Shown here: positions 22,929 to 34,634 of the stretch, one piece after another
How the letters are laid out: each line of letters opens with the position of its first letter
Position numbering within the stretch: the stretch's first letter is position 1
DNA from: Cavia porcellus
Lineage: Eukaryota > Chordata > Mammalia > Rodentia > Caviidae
DNA: 64,000 nucleotides
Assembly (NCBI RefSeq): GCF_034190915.1
Contig: NW_026947485.1
Coordinates: 34,423,519-34,487,518, forward strand
Direction: 5' to 3'
Made by a program: the position numbers and the translations under genes
Notes under the pieces: generated by a model
Seen by the model: only the letters and a program-made list of their open reading frames with translations
What the model was told of the DNA's origin: nothing
Databases searched by the model: none

Positions 22929-24020
22929 GTGGAAAAACATATTTTAATGGATAAATGAATATAAATAATGAAAGTAAGCAAAACAATTTGCAAAGGGCAC
23001 TGGCGCATTGTAAATTAAAATATTATTACTTGCTAGAAATGGGAAAGTTCTACATTGGCTGTATTGTAGGTAATGATATGAGGTTTACAACAAAGCAGAA
23101 CTTACACTGCCTTTTCTAATAACAATGGCAAGTCCCCTGTACTTAGCACATTATGGGCCATGTCGCTTTAGAACACCATATAGAGTATGTGGAGTATCTG
23201 ACTCTAGATTCTGGGTTCTTTCTTGCAAGAGAACCCAGGCGGAAACCAAATATTCCTGCACCATTAGTCCAGAGTTCACCTTCCTCTGCCTCCATCACGC
23301 TTCTGCTTATCCGTCTACTCACTGTCATTCCCACCTCTCGTGCCATTATTTCTTGAGCCCCAACTCTCCTAAGGGTGGTGAGGTGGACCCTTTGCAAGCC
23401 CAGGTTCCATGTTTTCAGCCTATCACTGATTTTAGGTACAGCGTGCTGGAGAGTTCCAAAGCACACTGACCCATAGCTCCCCCTACAAGCACTCACATCT
23501 CTTCACTCTTCTGCCTTGGGGCATCTTCCGAAACCACAGGATCTCACTCATACTGGAGGAGCCAATGGAGATGTACTGAAGCCCTGGTAAATGATTCTCA
23601 ACCAATGGTGGGCAGAAGTTAACGGATAAATGCCCTATTGCCATTCTTGGAGACGAAATCTAAGGAGTATTCTACAAGCTTTCTCAAAGAGCACCCAGCG
23701 ATATTAAGACCCAGTTTTCCACCATCATAATCAGTTTCATGACACATGCTAGTTGGTTTTTCCCCCTCAACACCTCTCTGTGCTCTACATCCTGACCCCT
23801 GCTTCCTGGAATCTTCTCCCAAAGACAGCTCGTATCGAAGTCCTCACCCCTGCTTTGCTTTCAGGGCAATTCCAACAAAGGAAGGCCAATCTCTGTTTCA
23901 GTATATGTCAGTGTGTACAAGTAGACAATTAGAAAAGTTTCTAGAAAATTTGCAAGGGGAGAGATCAAGGCTACAAGCCATCCTCACATGGTGGAAAGGC
24001 TTGAGCAGGAGTCAGGTAAA
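22929..24020. other. Unique non-coding DNA
   Basis: No repeat recognised. Two opposed open frames of about 115 codons (23,125-23,469 plus; 23,143-23,496 minus) overlap almost fully; neither resembles a known protein, nor do I see splice sites framing an exon. Confidence 0.5.
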
Positions 24021-24024
24021 TTGA

Positions 24025-24185
24025 TCTATCCATGGATTTGCCTCTGAATTATCATATGATCTTGGTCAAATCAATTCTGTCTGACTATAGTCTCTTCATA
24101 TGTAAAAGGACTAAATTTCTCTGTTGGCTCACAGGGCTCTGAGGTATTTTCATGTACCATTTAACTTCTATTAGGTGTTTTCAGC
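24025..24185 (-). mobile_element. MIR SINE (ancient), minus strand
   Basis: 'ctctgaattatcatatgatcttggtcaaatcaattctg', 'tagtctcttcatatgtaaaaggactaaa' and 'gggctctgaggtattttcatgtacca' follow the reversed MIR order (consensus 'ctgtgtgaccttgggcaagtca', 'ctcagtttcctcatctgtaaaatgggg'). Confidence 0.65.
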
Positions 24186-24362
24186 ACCCATGAGAGCACC
24201 TCATGCACCCTGAGTTGAAGGGAAGAGTTCTTGGGAAGAGATCAAAAAGTTGAATTTCCTAATTTTTTTAAAGTGGAGTTTATTTTCTGTAGGGCTGATT
24301 TTATGTCTTAGAACTGTTATTGCTTGGGTTGTTTGGCTTATTCTTTTTTAAAGATGTTTTCC

Positions 24363-24608
24363 AAGTGCATAGGATTGATAACCATATTACTAAGTTTTTG
24401 TTGGATCATTGAATGGAACTGTTTGCAGTCTCGCTGTCTGAATGTCCACTTTGTACGCTTCACTTTTATAACTTGAACAACTATGTGTAAGAGGACAATA
24501 TGTAATTATCAACTAGTGATTTCTTACTGTTTATTTCTGAAATTATGTATTATTTGTACCCTTTTTCTGTTTTGTTTTGTTTTTCTTTAAATAAATTTTT
24601 TTTAAAAA
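24363..24608 (+). mobile_element. HAL1-like 3' tail, 5'-truncated, perfect TSD
   Basis: 246 bp homologous to the 3' end of the element at 40,410-43,849: 'ttgataaccatattactaagtttttgttgga', 'gaatggaactgtttgcagtctcgctgtctgaa', 'ttgaacaactatgtgtaagaggacaatatgtaa', 'actagtgatttcttactgtttattt', and a terminal 'ctttaaataaa' plus A/T-rich tail. It is bounded by the perfect 13-bp repeat AAAGATGTTTTCC at 24,350-24,362 and 24,609-24,621. The TSD and A-tail show target-primed reverse transcription, the short length 5' truncation. Non-coding. Confidence 0.88.
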
Positions 24609-24621
24609 AAAGATGTTTTCC

Positions 24622-25790
24622 TTCTCTGCCCTCCCTTAGTAAGGGATATAGTAAGATCAGGGCCTCCCGCTACTTTGAAGAACCTTGTTTCGGGGAGACT
24701 CAGAGGACCAGGATAGTATCCCATGAAAAGGGGCCAGCAAAAGAGCAGCTGAAGCCAGATATGCTGCAGTCTCTAGGAAGGTGGCCCTGGATACTACAGG
24801 CCATGTTTTGTTCCTTAAGGAGGGGGCACAGGAGCACATCTCACCTTGCTCCAAGCTGGCTCTAAGTCTCAGAGGACAAAGGGAATCACTGGCAGTCATT
24901 CCTGGTCCAGTCCCACTCACAGGGGAGGGAGAACACATGGAGAGGGAGCTAAGGCAGTCAGGTGTGCTGCCCTGCAGGAAGCCCTTGCAAGTGTGGGACC
25001 ACTGAGGGTTCAAGAGCCTTGTTTTTCTCTAAAAAACACAACAGTGATAATTAAATGAGATAAAGTATCCAACCTGTGAAGTGGTATAAATACTACTGTG
25101 TATCCAAATAAGGACTCATTAGATAATGGTACTTCATGATCTTTTTCTTTACCAATTCTTCTTTCTTATTTAGAGCTCTACTCAAGTCCCAGCACCAAAA
25201 TACTTGTCAAAGGAAAATATTCACCACGATTGCATGTTGTCACACAGAAATTTATGAATGAACTGAACTGCTTCTTGTCTGAGTGTGGAGTTCCCATTCT
25301 TGGTATCACTATGACTTCTTGAGAAAACAGGATTGTTTTGTTTTGTTTTGTGGGAGTTTTTTTTTTTTTGTTTTTGTCTTTTGGTTTGAGGGACAGGAAG
25401 TCAGGTAACCCCCAGACATCCAGAATGAGTAGCCAGTAGAACACCTGTTAGAGTTCTGGCCATGCAAGCCTACGATGAGGATTTTTTTGACTGCCAAAAT
25501 TTGGAGGATGGTCTTTAAAGTCTGAGACTGTTCATAGCAGTGTTAAATATATGAATGTCATTCATCATGTATATTATGATGGGAAAATTAAAAGCAGACA
25601 ATTATTGTTTTGGGAAAAGATCTTGATATGGAGTCACCTGTTTGGTTGGTTTGAGTACGAATGGTAGCACCACTATTTGAGGGTACAATGGGGACTGCTC
25701 CACTGGAAACCTCAGTGCAGCAGATTTAAGCTTGACAAAGTTTGCTTCTTAGTGCTAGGTAGAGGGTGGAGGAACCACTCTATTTCATAC
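24622..25790. other. Unique non-coding DNA
   Basis: No gene or repeat recognised. Overlapping frames on both strands at 24,545-25,058 are chance. A (TTTTG)n-like patch occurs around 25,336-25,376. Confidence 0.5.
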
Positions 25791-25804
25791 AGTTCCTCTA
25801 TCTT

Positions 25805-27416
25805 TTTTTAATTTTAAAAAATTTTTATTTTAAAGAGAATAAAACCAAGCAAAATAAAATGGAATAAATCCAATCAAAACAAGACAGTGGAAGTGACACA
25901 GGAATTCAAAACAATACAAAATCAACAATGGTTATCAAAATGCCTCTTGTTGTCTTCAAAATATCTGTAGACACCTTCAGACATAGTAGAAATCAAGCAA
26001 AACAGAACAGAATAGAACCAATAAAAACAAAACAATGAATGCAATAAAGGACTTCGAAACAGGACAATAGTAAATCCAAAATGGCTACCAATATATATAA
26101 AATATATAATTGCTATGAATTAAGAACTGGTGGTCAACTTAACACCAGCTGGACTACATCAGCATGGCACTAAGCGAAGGTGCTCCACCTGAGGAAATTT
26201 GCCAGGATAAACAGGTGGAGAAGAAGAGAAGTGTTGAGGGCATTCAGGCGTTAATGTGTTGTTGCACCGAGGCATTGTGGGTTCTTTCAAGAGTTGCTGT
26301 TTGAGCTGTTGGTTCTCCTAGAGACGCTCTGGTCCTCACATCAAGCATTGCTTCCTGGCTCTGGAGGGGAAGACGTGTGCCGCTTGGTCTCCAGGATGAA
26401 CTTGTCATGATGCTTCCTGGCACGTACCCAACTGTGTTTGTCATAGGAGGAGCTCAGGGCCTCCGTGTCACTGAGGATGGCTGTGGTGCCTTTCAGGACA
26501 GCCCTGGTCTTTGTTGTGAGTGTGACTTCTCAATTCCAGCATAGAACCCTCATCCCATTAGCACAGCTCCTTCATCCTGCTGGCCTAGACTTTCTAGCTT
26601 CCATCACTGACCCTTAGGTCTTTCTGGCATGGATCCTTGAAAGAGACTGGCATGAGTCCTTCTTGTGGGCTCTGGACCTCCAGTTGGACTCGTGGGAGGC
26701 ATTGGCCTGAGCTCTGGATTTTTATCTGGACTCATGAGGGACATTGCTGTGGGATTTAGGCTCTTGACTAAATAATCTATGTCTTTGGTGTTGCGGATAG
26801 ATTTTCCTGTGTTAACTCCCGATGACCATTATAAAAATAGTATTATAAACTCCATGTCCTGATCCTAATTGTTCTCTGTGAACAACTCCTAATTACAACA
26901 ATAATATATATATATAAAGTACATCTTGCTATCTTTGAAATAGCAGCCCATGCCATCAGATATAATAAAACCAAACAAAATGAACAGAATAAAACCCAAC
27001 CCAACAAAAAAAATGAAAATGATACAGGACTTCAAAAGAGGATAATAGGGTATTAACAATGGCTACCACCTTCACAAGGAGATGCCCCGCAAATACTACA
27101 TTGTGTATTGCTATCCTCTGAATAGATGATCAACCTACCTGCTTTAGACCTGCAAAGTCAGTGAAACACTGAATACTACAAGCATTAAATTGTATTTTAC
27201 CTCATTAGCTATCATCGCAGCCTGTGTTTCTTCAGATCAGCTGATCAGTTAAGGGGGCTGGGGTCTTCTTGTTTCCCAGTCCACTCTCTGGAAGGGGCTG
27301 GGGTCTGGATCTCCCCCTAGCAGCCTGCACATGGTGCTGATTCACAGGTAGGGTTTGCTTCTTGATGACTTCTTGTTCTCTTTCCCTGCAGTCCACAAAT
27401 GGTACTGACTCATGGA
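25805..27416 (-). mobile_element. 1.6-kb retro-insertion of L1-3'UTR-like modules, perfect TSD
   Basis: Flanked by the perfect 14-bp repeat AGTTCCTCTATCTT at 25,791-25,804 and 27,417-27,430. The left end is a T/A-rich reverse A-tail, so the strand is minus. On its own strand it reads: GC-rich 5' segment (27,416-27,240), AT-rich module (27,190-26,880), GC-rich block (26,770-26,130), AT-rich modules (26,125-25,830), then an end in 'tctctttaaaataaaaa'. The AT-rich modules carry 'ggtagccattgttaat'/'ataaccattgttgatt', the same motif as the 3'UTR units of the L1 at 56.3-56.76 kb, and the last bases match that L1's 3' terminus. No ORF1 or ORF2 sequence. It could be a 5'-truncated L1 consisting only of a long 3'UTR, or a non-autonomous derivative. 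Confidence 0.8.
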
Positions 27417-27484
27417 AGTTCCTCTATCTTATTGCTCACCATCCCTCAAACCCTGAGAGTATACAGCAAAAGGTGGGTCCTTGC

Positions 27485-27866
27485 CTGAATTAGTCCATTC
27501 TGTGTTGCTGTAATAAAATACCTGAGGATTAGTTGATTATAAAGTAACGAGGTTTATTTGGCTCACAATTCTGGAAGAGCAAACAGTATGGCACAAATAT
27601 CCTGGTAGGAACTGAGAAGCAGAACAGGAATCAGTTCCACAAAAAAGGATACATAGTAGAGGTAGCCTAGCTGTAACAACTCATTCTCAAGAGAATTAAT
27701 CCACTTCTATTAAACTGACCAACTCCCAAGATATAGCACTTATCCATTTGTAAGGGTGGATCCCTGTGTCTCATTAACTTACACTAGCCCCCCATTTTAA
27801 AATTCCCACTGTGGGTCAAACTGTCAGCACATGAACTTCTGAAGGACAAACTATCCAAACCACAGC
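27485..27866 (-). mobile_element. MaLR-type solo LTR, minus strand
   Basis: The plus strand reads 'attagtccattctgtgttgctgtaataaaatacctgag', 'aacgaggtttatttggctcaca' and ends 'aactatccaaaccacagca'. This is the reverse complement of an MST/THE1-like LTR (3' end 'gactaat', 5' start 'tg..gtggtttggatag'). Confidence 0.88.
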
Positions 27867-30800
27867 ACTGCCACAATCACAGCCCAGCTTGAAAAAGTTT
27901 AGAAAATGTAATTTTTTCAAGCGATTGTCACAAATTTGGGTGGGCAACTTGCAGTCTGCCACTCCCACCTCAGTTAGTGATTCCCTCTTCCCTGCTCCTT
28001 GGTAATTTCAGGCAGAAACACGTTGCTTGGTTCAGGGAATAGTAGGAACCCAGGGTATAGGGGAAGCCAGAGGATCATAATGCAGAGTGTAGCATCCATC
28101 CATGGTGCCCAGCTGCTTTCTGTGTGCCAATGAGAACAGAATACAAAGCATGGACTTAAAATTCAGTACAGAGATACACGACTGTAGAAAGGGCTGTTGT
28201 ACTGGAGGGGTTAAAACACGCAAACTGAAAAAGAGAGAGACTGAAAAAGGCTGTGGAAATCATCCTCCCTGCAGGCTCTTTCAGTAATGCCATTGTTACT
28301 GATCATTTCGGCCTGCAAATCAGAAGCAGAGCAAAGTGACCCCTTGAGCTCCTTCCAGATTTATGATTTTATTATTCTGGTCCCTAACAGGCTCGTTATC
28401 TACTCCCCCTACCATGCCAAAAAGAATCAACTTAAAAATAATCTTCATAAAAAGCAACATTACCTGAGGAAAGAAATCAATTCTACTTGCACATTAAGAG
28501 ATTTTCTTCCTTTTATTTTTCTGACTTAGACTATTTGCATGGAAACGGAAGCACAGCTCATCCGCTCACTGGTGCCATTCTCTTGTGTTCATTCTCTTGT
28601 TTGCTCTGTGACATGACAATCAGTCACTGTGGAGATGGCTGCACATGTCAAGAATAGATAATTTCATCATTTCAGGTGTATTCCATTCTGGATTCATAGT
28701 TTCTGTGATCGTTTGGGCTTTTTTTGCTGCTCTTATAAGAACAAAAAAGATCTATTAAAAATCCTTCCAATTAACATTTTTAAAATATATTTAATTCTTT
28801 TGTTATTTTCAATTCATAGAGATGATGCTTATCCACTTATTTACACTTACAGCAATTCCAGATGTTAATAAAAGAATATCTCTTAGTTGTTTTTTTTTAT
28901 CTTGATGAAAGTAAAATGTTCTATGTATTTAGGAGCAAAATACTCCAGTTTCAAGGGATGTAGATGCCTAGCATTTGGCAAGTTCTTAGAAGGTAACTGT
29001 TATTCCAAAGTTCTGGGTTTACCTGTGTCTCCTGCAAAACATGCCTCTCCATTATCAAAAATTTCATAATTGAATATTTCTTGCTTGATCATCTGCTAAC
29101 AGGCAAGAGCTCCTCTGAGCTCCCACCTCCCACCCAGTTACCTGGGAAGAAGTACCGTAGAGGGCAGGGGAGGAAACACACGGGGCACAAAAGGAGGGGA
29201 AAGGGCACCTAAAAATACCAGAATTAAGCCTTCTTAGACTTTCCCTTGGAAGCTAGGAGAGCAAAAGCTAATAGTGGCCCACCCATATCTCCTCTGCCCA
29301 TTTAGCAGTCACCCACAGCTTGTTGAACAGTTGCAGAGAAAGTCATGGCAATTATCTCCAGCATCTCATACCAAGAGCATACTTATCTTGTTCATGGGGA
29401 GGCCAGCAGCACCAGAAGTTGAATCCCTAAGAGCAGTCTTCAAGTTGGCAAAGGATAAAGCTTGATGAACTAAACCTCGGGTTCCTGTTATCTCTATGTG
29501 GCAGTCCTGCAGTATATTGCCCATGTTTCTCAAGGACCACACTGAAGGATGCACTCAAGGATGCACTGAATCCTTGTTGCTCACATAACACACCTATCAT
29601 TTACTCTCTTTGTTGATTTTTGCCCTTCCTATCTCAATCTTTCACTTGTTCATCATTCTTTCTGTGATCACTAACTCCACCGTGGATATTTTTTTATCCA
29701 ATTCATGATTCAACATTTGCTTCTGAGGGGATTCAAACCAAGCCAATATGTCTTCTCAGACTACAACAGTTCACTGATATCCTACCATGTCACCCACTAC
29801 CTTAAATGAATCTTTCCCAACTACCTACAAAGAGACCTCTGCTTAAGTATACACTTTCCCAAGATGGTACCCATCTGGCTTCACCTCCAATAGTCTCTCC
29901 CCTCCCAGAATAGTTTTCCCAGCCTTTCTCTTCTCCTGAGTGCTTCAATATCCACTAGCCAGTCCTTGATATTGCTGACAAAGTTGATTTGCCAAGATGG
30001 TGACACCTGGTAGAGTCATGTCATCTGCTTTTCCTCCCGACCATTCTTCTCATTTAGCTGCTTGATTAAATAAAAAGTCAGGTCAATGATCTTATCAGAA
30101 GATACAAAAATGAAATCTACCTGCAAGCAAGGTGGAGGGATGATGGCTTTTCATATATATCACATGATAAATATTAGCAAAAAATACCTACATAGATATA
30201 ATGTAATTAAGGGAGAAAATGGGAAGAAGATAGGGTGCATGATTCTCTTGGAAGAAATAGTACAGAGCTCTTATTTTCTATCTTAATGAAAAATTGTAAG
30301 TTTTACACTCTTTCAGAATAAATAGAATTGTGACTTATATTTCATAATTCATATAATTGATTTCTTGAATTTTGACAGTTCTATCATGTTTCCAATAAAT
30401 ATCTTCCCCTCCACAGGAAGTTGGTCATATGATGTTGGAAGAGAGTGATTCAAGTGAACTTGATTATTTTCTTTCCTTCAGTTTCAAGGCAATTACTCCT
30501 TAAATCATTTATTTGTCACTTAGCAGAAGCCATCTTGCATTTTAAATTCCTTTTTGCACCTACAAAAGCCCAGCTTCTCCAGGCAGGCATCTTACCTCAT
30601 ACTTCTCTGAGGACTTGATAATTGCCAGTACTATAAAAATAGAAAAACAATTTTCCTGTTATTGATGAGAAGATTAGTCTCTTCCTGAAATATATTATAA
30701 AATTTTCTTTTTCCTTCCAAAAAGTAGGTGGTAGAACCGGATCTGTGGCCCTCTGTAGTTCTGTGCTGAGTGGATTTGTCATGTTTCTCATTTATTAAAT

Positions 30801-32615
30801 GAATAATCAGCTTTTCCCCTCATGCAGCACACACCTCAAAGACCCCCCCCTTCCACACTGCTTTCCCAAGTGTCAGATTATAACCTATAGTAGGCTACGA
30901 ACTCAATATCCCAGAAGAGATTTGGCTTGAAATGTAAAAGGCACCACTTATTTGCCCTTTGTTCAGTAGCTTCATGATGGATATCCAGTGCTAAGAGAAA
31001 ACTTACTCCATGTCTCTAAGGGTAGGGGCCTGCCAGATTCAGAAGCCCAGAATCCTACATATGCAGGATCTTGGCATGGGCATTGGTTGGTCAGGGTGAA
31101 ATCATGCGAAGAATAGAGTCCTTTGACACCAGAAACCAAGCATTAAATCTGCATACCCTGCTGTAACTCAGGCAACTTCACTCCCTGCCTTGATTTGCCA
31201 TGCTTTTGAGCCTAGAAAAAAATAAAGTGGCATCATCCTTCCTCATATTACGGAAGTACCCACTAAGCAACATCAGCTTTCCTTGTGGCCAGAAAACTGC
31301 ATCCTTTACAGGCAATTTCAGATTGTCATCCTGTACCCATTATGGAAACTGTTTACCAATATGCATTCTACCTTTAATACTATAGCATTAAGGCTCACGC
31401 TTTGATTTTTTAAATGAACATAAAATGCAATTTTGAATGTTCATTGTCTCTTTTCTACAAGTGAATTATACTTGTAGAAATCCAATTTGCCATTTCACAT
31501 ACTTGCAAAAGAACTCTTTATAGCTGTACAACTGATCTTGTTTGTAATACAATATCTTGGATAATGTGAGCTACATTATTAGTGAGCTTTGGAATTCTCA
31601 ATTTTAATGGATTCATCATCACAACACTTCAAAGAGATACCCCTTCCTGCAATATCAAAACCCTACCAGGAAAGTTTGCTCTGGCTGAAAGAGAACAAAA
31701 AGTAGCGTCGGTTCTTCTTTAACAACAGCAGCAACAACAATAACAACAACAAAATCCTAGGAAAGTGATTTCATGGATGTTCTAAATGTTGCATGTGCCC
31801 CATCAGAAACAAGCTGAGACAGTCGCAGCGTAGGCACACTGGTAGTGGGTGCTGATGGAAAGTTTCTGCAGTTCAGTGAGGTCAGCTGAAGAATGCCCAT
31901 GTCAGAAATGGAACAACCCTAGAGAACCTTGGAAAACAACAGTGAAATCAGCAATTCTTGGGGAAATAGGAAGCAGCTTTTTAGTGCCCCCAGAGGGCAT
32001 CCAAACAACCCAGACATTGCAAATTCAGTGTTGGACCAAGGTCTACCTGAGATCCCATAACTAGGGATCCACCAATCAGGAATCTGGCAGCTCTGATGTA
32101 CTCGCAAGGAAAACATGAGACCATTGGGCAGTTATTAAGGCCCAGAGGCCTAGCACATTATTTTTTTTCTCTTAAGCAACTGTGTAGGTTCTGGGTTAGG
32201 TATTTTTTAAATTCTTACTTCATACATGAGTCTGGAAAAATTAAAATAATCTGCCTACCATCACTAATGGATAAGAATCGGGGATAGCATTAAACTTAAA
32301 TCGGGGATACCACATACACATTCCAAGGAAATTGCCTATGCTGAGGAAGTGAAGCTTCTGGTGACACAAATTCCACTCCAGAGTGATATTCAAAATATTT
32401 GACCACCTATATGGCAAAGCATGGCCACACAGAAGAACCTCTGTAGCTAATCCCATGAACAACTCTACTACTGTATATCTGCTGAACATGCCCCCAACTC
32501 CTTCAGTCCATTAAAGGGATTTGAAATTCTCTGAGTTACTATGGAAGAGTTCCTAGGTGGTCACTGCCATTAAAATATGTTTTTATTTCAAATAACATTT
32601 TCCATGATAAGGAAA
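27867..32615. other. Unique non-coding DNA
   Basis: About 4.7 kb with no exon and no repeat family I can name. A (CAA)n/(CAG) triplet patch is at 31,721-31,752. A perfect 11-bp-arm inverted repeat lies at 31,452-31,480. Poly-C (about 30,844-30,851) and AT-rich stretches occur. Small frames show no domain. Confidence 0.5.
31452..31480. repeat. Inverted repeat, 11-bp arms
   Basis: The arms TTTCTACAAGT and ACTTGTAGAAA are perfect reverse complements separated by seven bases (GAATTAT). It could form a hairpin, but no gene is adjacent for it to act as a regulatory or RNA element. Confidence 0.9.
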
Positions 32616-32619
32616 AATA

Positions 32620-32965
32620 TGTACTCATATATAAAATTAAAAAGCATTTAAAATACAAAATAAGAATTAGACTATAACTCACCTGCACATCTATAAACAT
32701 GTACTACACGCTATAGGCAAGAACTAAACTTGTTCATTCATATGATAAACATCTTCCCATGTCTTAAAAATAATCTCTGTGACTATATGCCAATGGATGC
32801 TTGATATTTCATTTAAGGATATGATCTAATTGATTTAATAATACTTTTTGCAAACATTGAATATTTTTGCTTAGGTAAATACTGCCTTGATAAATATCTT
32901 TGTGCCTGAGGCTGTGTTTGCTTTTTCTTTTTGGAAAAATTTCTAGTATATTTATTAGTTAATGT
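32620..32965 (-). mobile_element. Possible ancient L1M fragment
   Basis: Motifs such as 'ataaacatcttcccatgtc', 'atgccaatggatgcttgatatttcatttaaggatatg', 'gataaatatctttgtgcctgaggc' and 'ttggaaaaatttctagta' follow the reversed order of an old L1M ORF2 end, but divergence is very high. Confidence 0.45.
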
Positions 32966-33109
32966 GACTGCAAAACCACCTGATAGCACAAACCTAATTA
33001 CTAAGCTGACTAATATTGTTGCCACTTAACTCTGCAATTAGGAAATTTTCTTGCAATTCAACACTAGGATCATTAATATGAAATAATTATCATAATCATC
33101 ATTGTGGTT

Positions 33110-33718
33110 ATTACCTTTATGAGGTCTCTCACCTGGGATCCTGATCACATCACATTACACCACTGCCAGTACTTCCATTGGTTCCCTCAGTGTTGTTGGG
33201 ATAAAATTCAATCCCCTTCACATAGTTCATAAAGCCATGCATTCACTTTTTCTTACTCTCTCTGGCCCATCTCTTGTTATTCTGACCTTGAGCTTTAATT
33301 TCTAACAACTTTATATCACTTGCCGTTTCCTGCATATGCAGGAATGTCTTCCAACTTTAAAAATTCAGTTTAGGCTGCATTCACCACTTCCTTCACCCCT
33401 AATCCCCAGCTTCACTTGGTTAACTCCTACCAATCTCTCCAGTTTATTCTTTGATATTATTTTCTCAGGAAATATCTGGAAATCTGTCCATCCCTTGTAT
33501 CCATCTCAAGAGTAGGCCTCTTTTCTTTATAACACTCCGAACCGCATTCTGTAACAACCATCCTATCATCTATCACACCGAGAGATAATGGTTTCCCCCC
33601 CTAAACTAAGCTCCTTGATGGCACAGACATGTCATTCTGACTGTAGCCCCTGTGATTTTTGCAGGTCTGGCATATGGCAAGTGAGAAACAAATATTTGTT
33701 AAGTGAACAAAATGCAAC
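33110..33718 (+). mobile_element. L2 LINE 3' region (ancient)
   Basis: In order: 'aaattcaatccccttcacatagttcataaagccatgc' (L2 'aaggccctgcatgatctgg'), 'ctctctggcccatctcttgtt', 'ctccttgatggcacagacatgtc' (L2 'ctccatgagggcagggac') and 'tggcatatggcaagtgagaaacaaatatttgttaagtga' (L2 terminal motif). Extends from the ORF2 C-terminus to the 3' end. Confidence 0.8.
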
Positions 33719-34465
33719 CTGTGTTTAAAGTGTATTATCTGCTTCTCTGCTCTGATCTGAATGTGCAAAAGAGTTAAACAGTTGTGGCTCTGTGAGGAGC
33801 TGCCATGTTCCTGGAATTTTTCCTAATCAGAATTTTTCCTGATTAGAAAATGATACACCCCAGCAGAAAGGGCAAGAATGTCAGTGCCAAACGTGTGAGG
33901 CTCTGTTTAGGGGCTCACAGAGAGTGGAAGGAAATGCATGCCTCATCACACAACAACTTCAAACAATAGATCAAAATGCTAATTTTAAGTGGGACATGCC
34001 CAGTCTCATGGATTAGCAATACGGGAATGGATGAATGGTTGCTGCTTTTGAGAGCTAGCTACAATATGGAGCTCAAATTCCACTACGGATTGAGTAGAGA
34101 AGGAACCATGTCCAGGGAGGCCACATCACAGATCGGCCATACTCACACTTCAGACACCAAAAGAAAATATGTATATGTCACTCCAGTAGATCCCCATGTC
34201 CAGTCTCACATATTTCTCCACATTTGTGACTCAGCCCCCCACTTTGCCCCATTATCTTTCCAAAGTTACAGCTACCAGATTCCAGTGCATTCTGCATCTT
34301 CAGAGGAGATGACTCAAGGTGACTCATTCTTTCATGATTTGTCCATATTTCCTCTTACCCTCTGTGCCAATGTGTGGAAACAAATATCTCAGGGTCAGCC
34401 AGTTTTCAAGCTTTCAGAAAGCTCTATAGTTCATTGGAAGATTAAAAAATTGGACACAACAATTC
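33719..34465. other. Unique non-coding DNA with a chance 181-codon frame
   Basis: A plus-strand frame at 33,976-34,521 is the longest non-repeat open frame in the window, but its 3' end runs into the SINE at 34,479 and its sequence has no recognisable domain, signal peptide or membrane pattern. A short inverted/direct repeat pair (CTAATCAG / CTGATTAG after AATTTTTCCT) sits at 33,815-33,846. Confidence 0.5.
34166..34208. repeat. 43-bp direct duplication, copy 1
   Basis: Nearly identical (three mismatches) to 35,706-35,748 in the same orientation, 1,540 bp away. Similarity stops sharply at both ends. It does not match any repeat family I recognise. Confidence 0.85.
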
Positions 34466-34478
34466 CAGTGCACATTTT

Positions 34479-34621
34479 TTTTCTTTTTTGTCTTTTTGAG
34501 ACAAGTTCAGGCTGGTCTTGAGCTCCCTTTAAAGCCCAGGCTGGTCTCAAACTTGCAAGGATCCTCCTGCCTCTGCCTCCTGAGTGCTGGGATTATAGGC
34601 ATGAGCCACCATACCGGGCTG
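34479..34621 (-). mobile_element. B1-like SINE with TSD
   Basis: The plus strand shows 'gtctttttgagacaag', 'aggctggtcttgagctc', then again 'cccaggctggtctcaaacttgcaaggatcctcctgcctctgcctcctgagtgctgggattataggcatgagccacca', the reversed B1 body with the internal duplication. Near-identical 13-bp flanks CAGT(G/A)CACATTTT at 34,466-34,478 and 34,622-34,634 mark the target-site duplication. Confidence 0.9.
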
Positions 34622-34634
34622 CAGTACACATTTT

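Noticed and set aside
23125..23496. Two opposed frames of about 115 codons covering the same DNA
   Set aside because: Mutual overlap on opposite strands without any domain is typical of chance ORFs in a locally GC-richer patch.
33976..34521. 181-codon plus-strand frame, a candidate exon or small gene
   Set aside because: No domain, signal or membrane pattern; its last part is B1 SINE sequence and no promoter or splice context is visible. A frame of this length is expected by chance in 64 kb.
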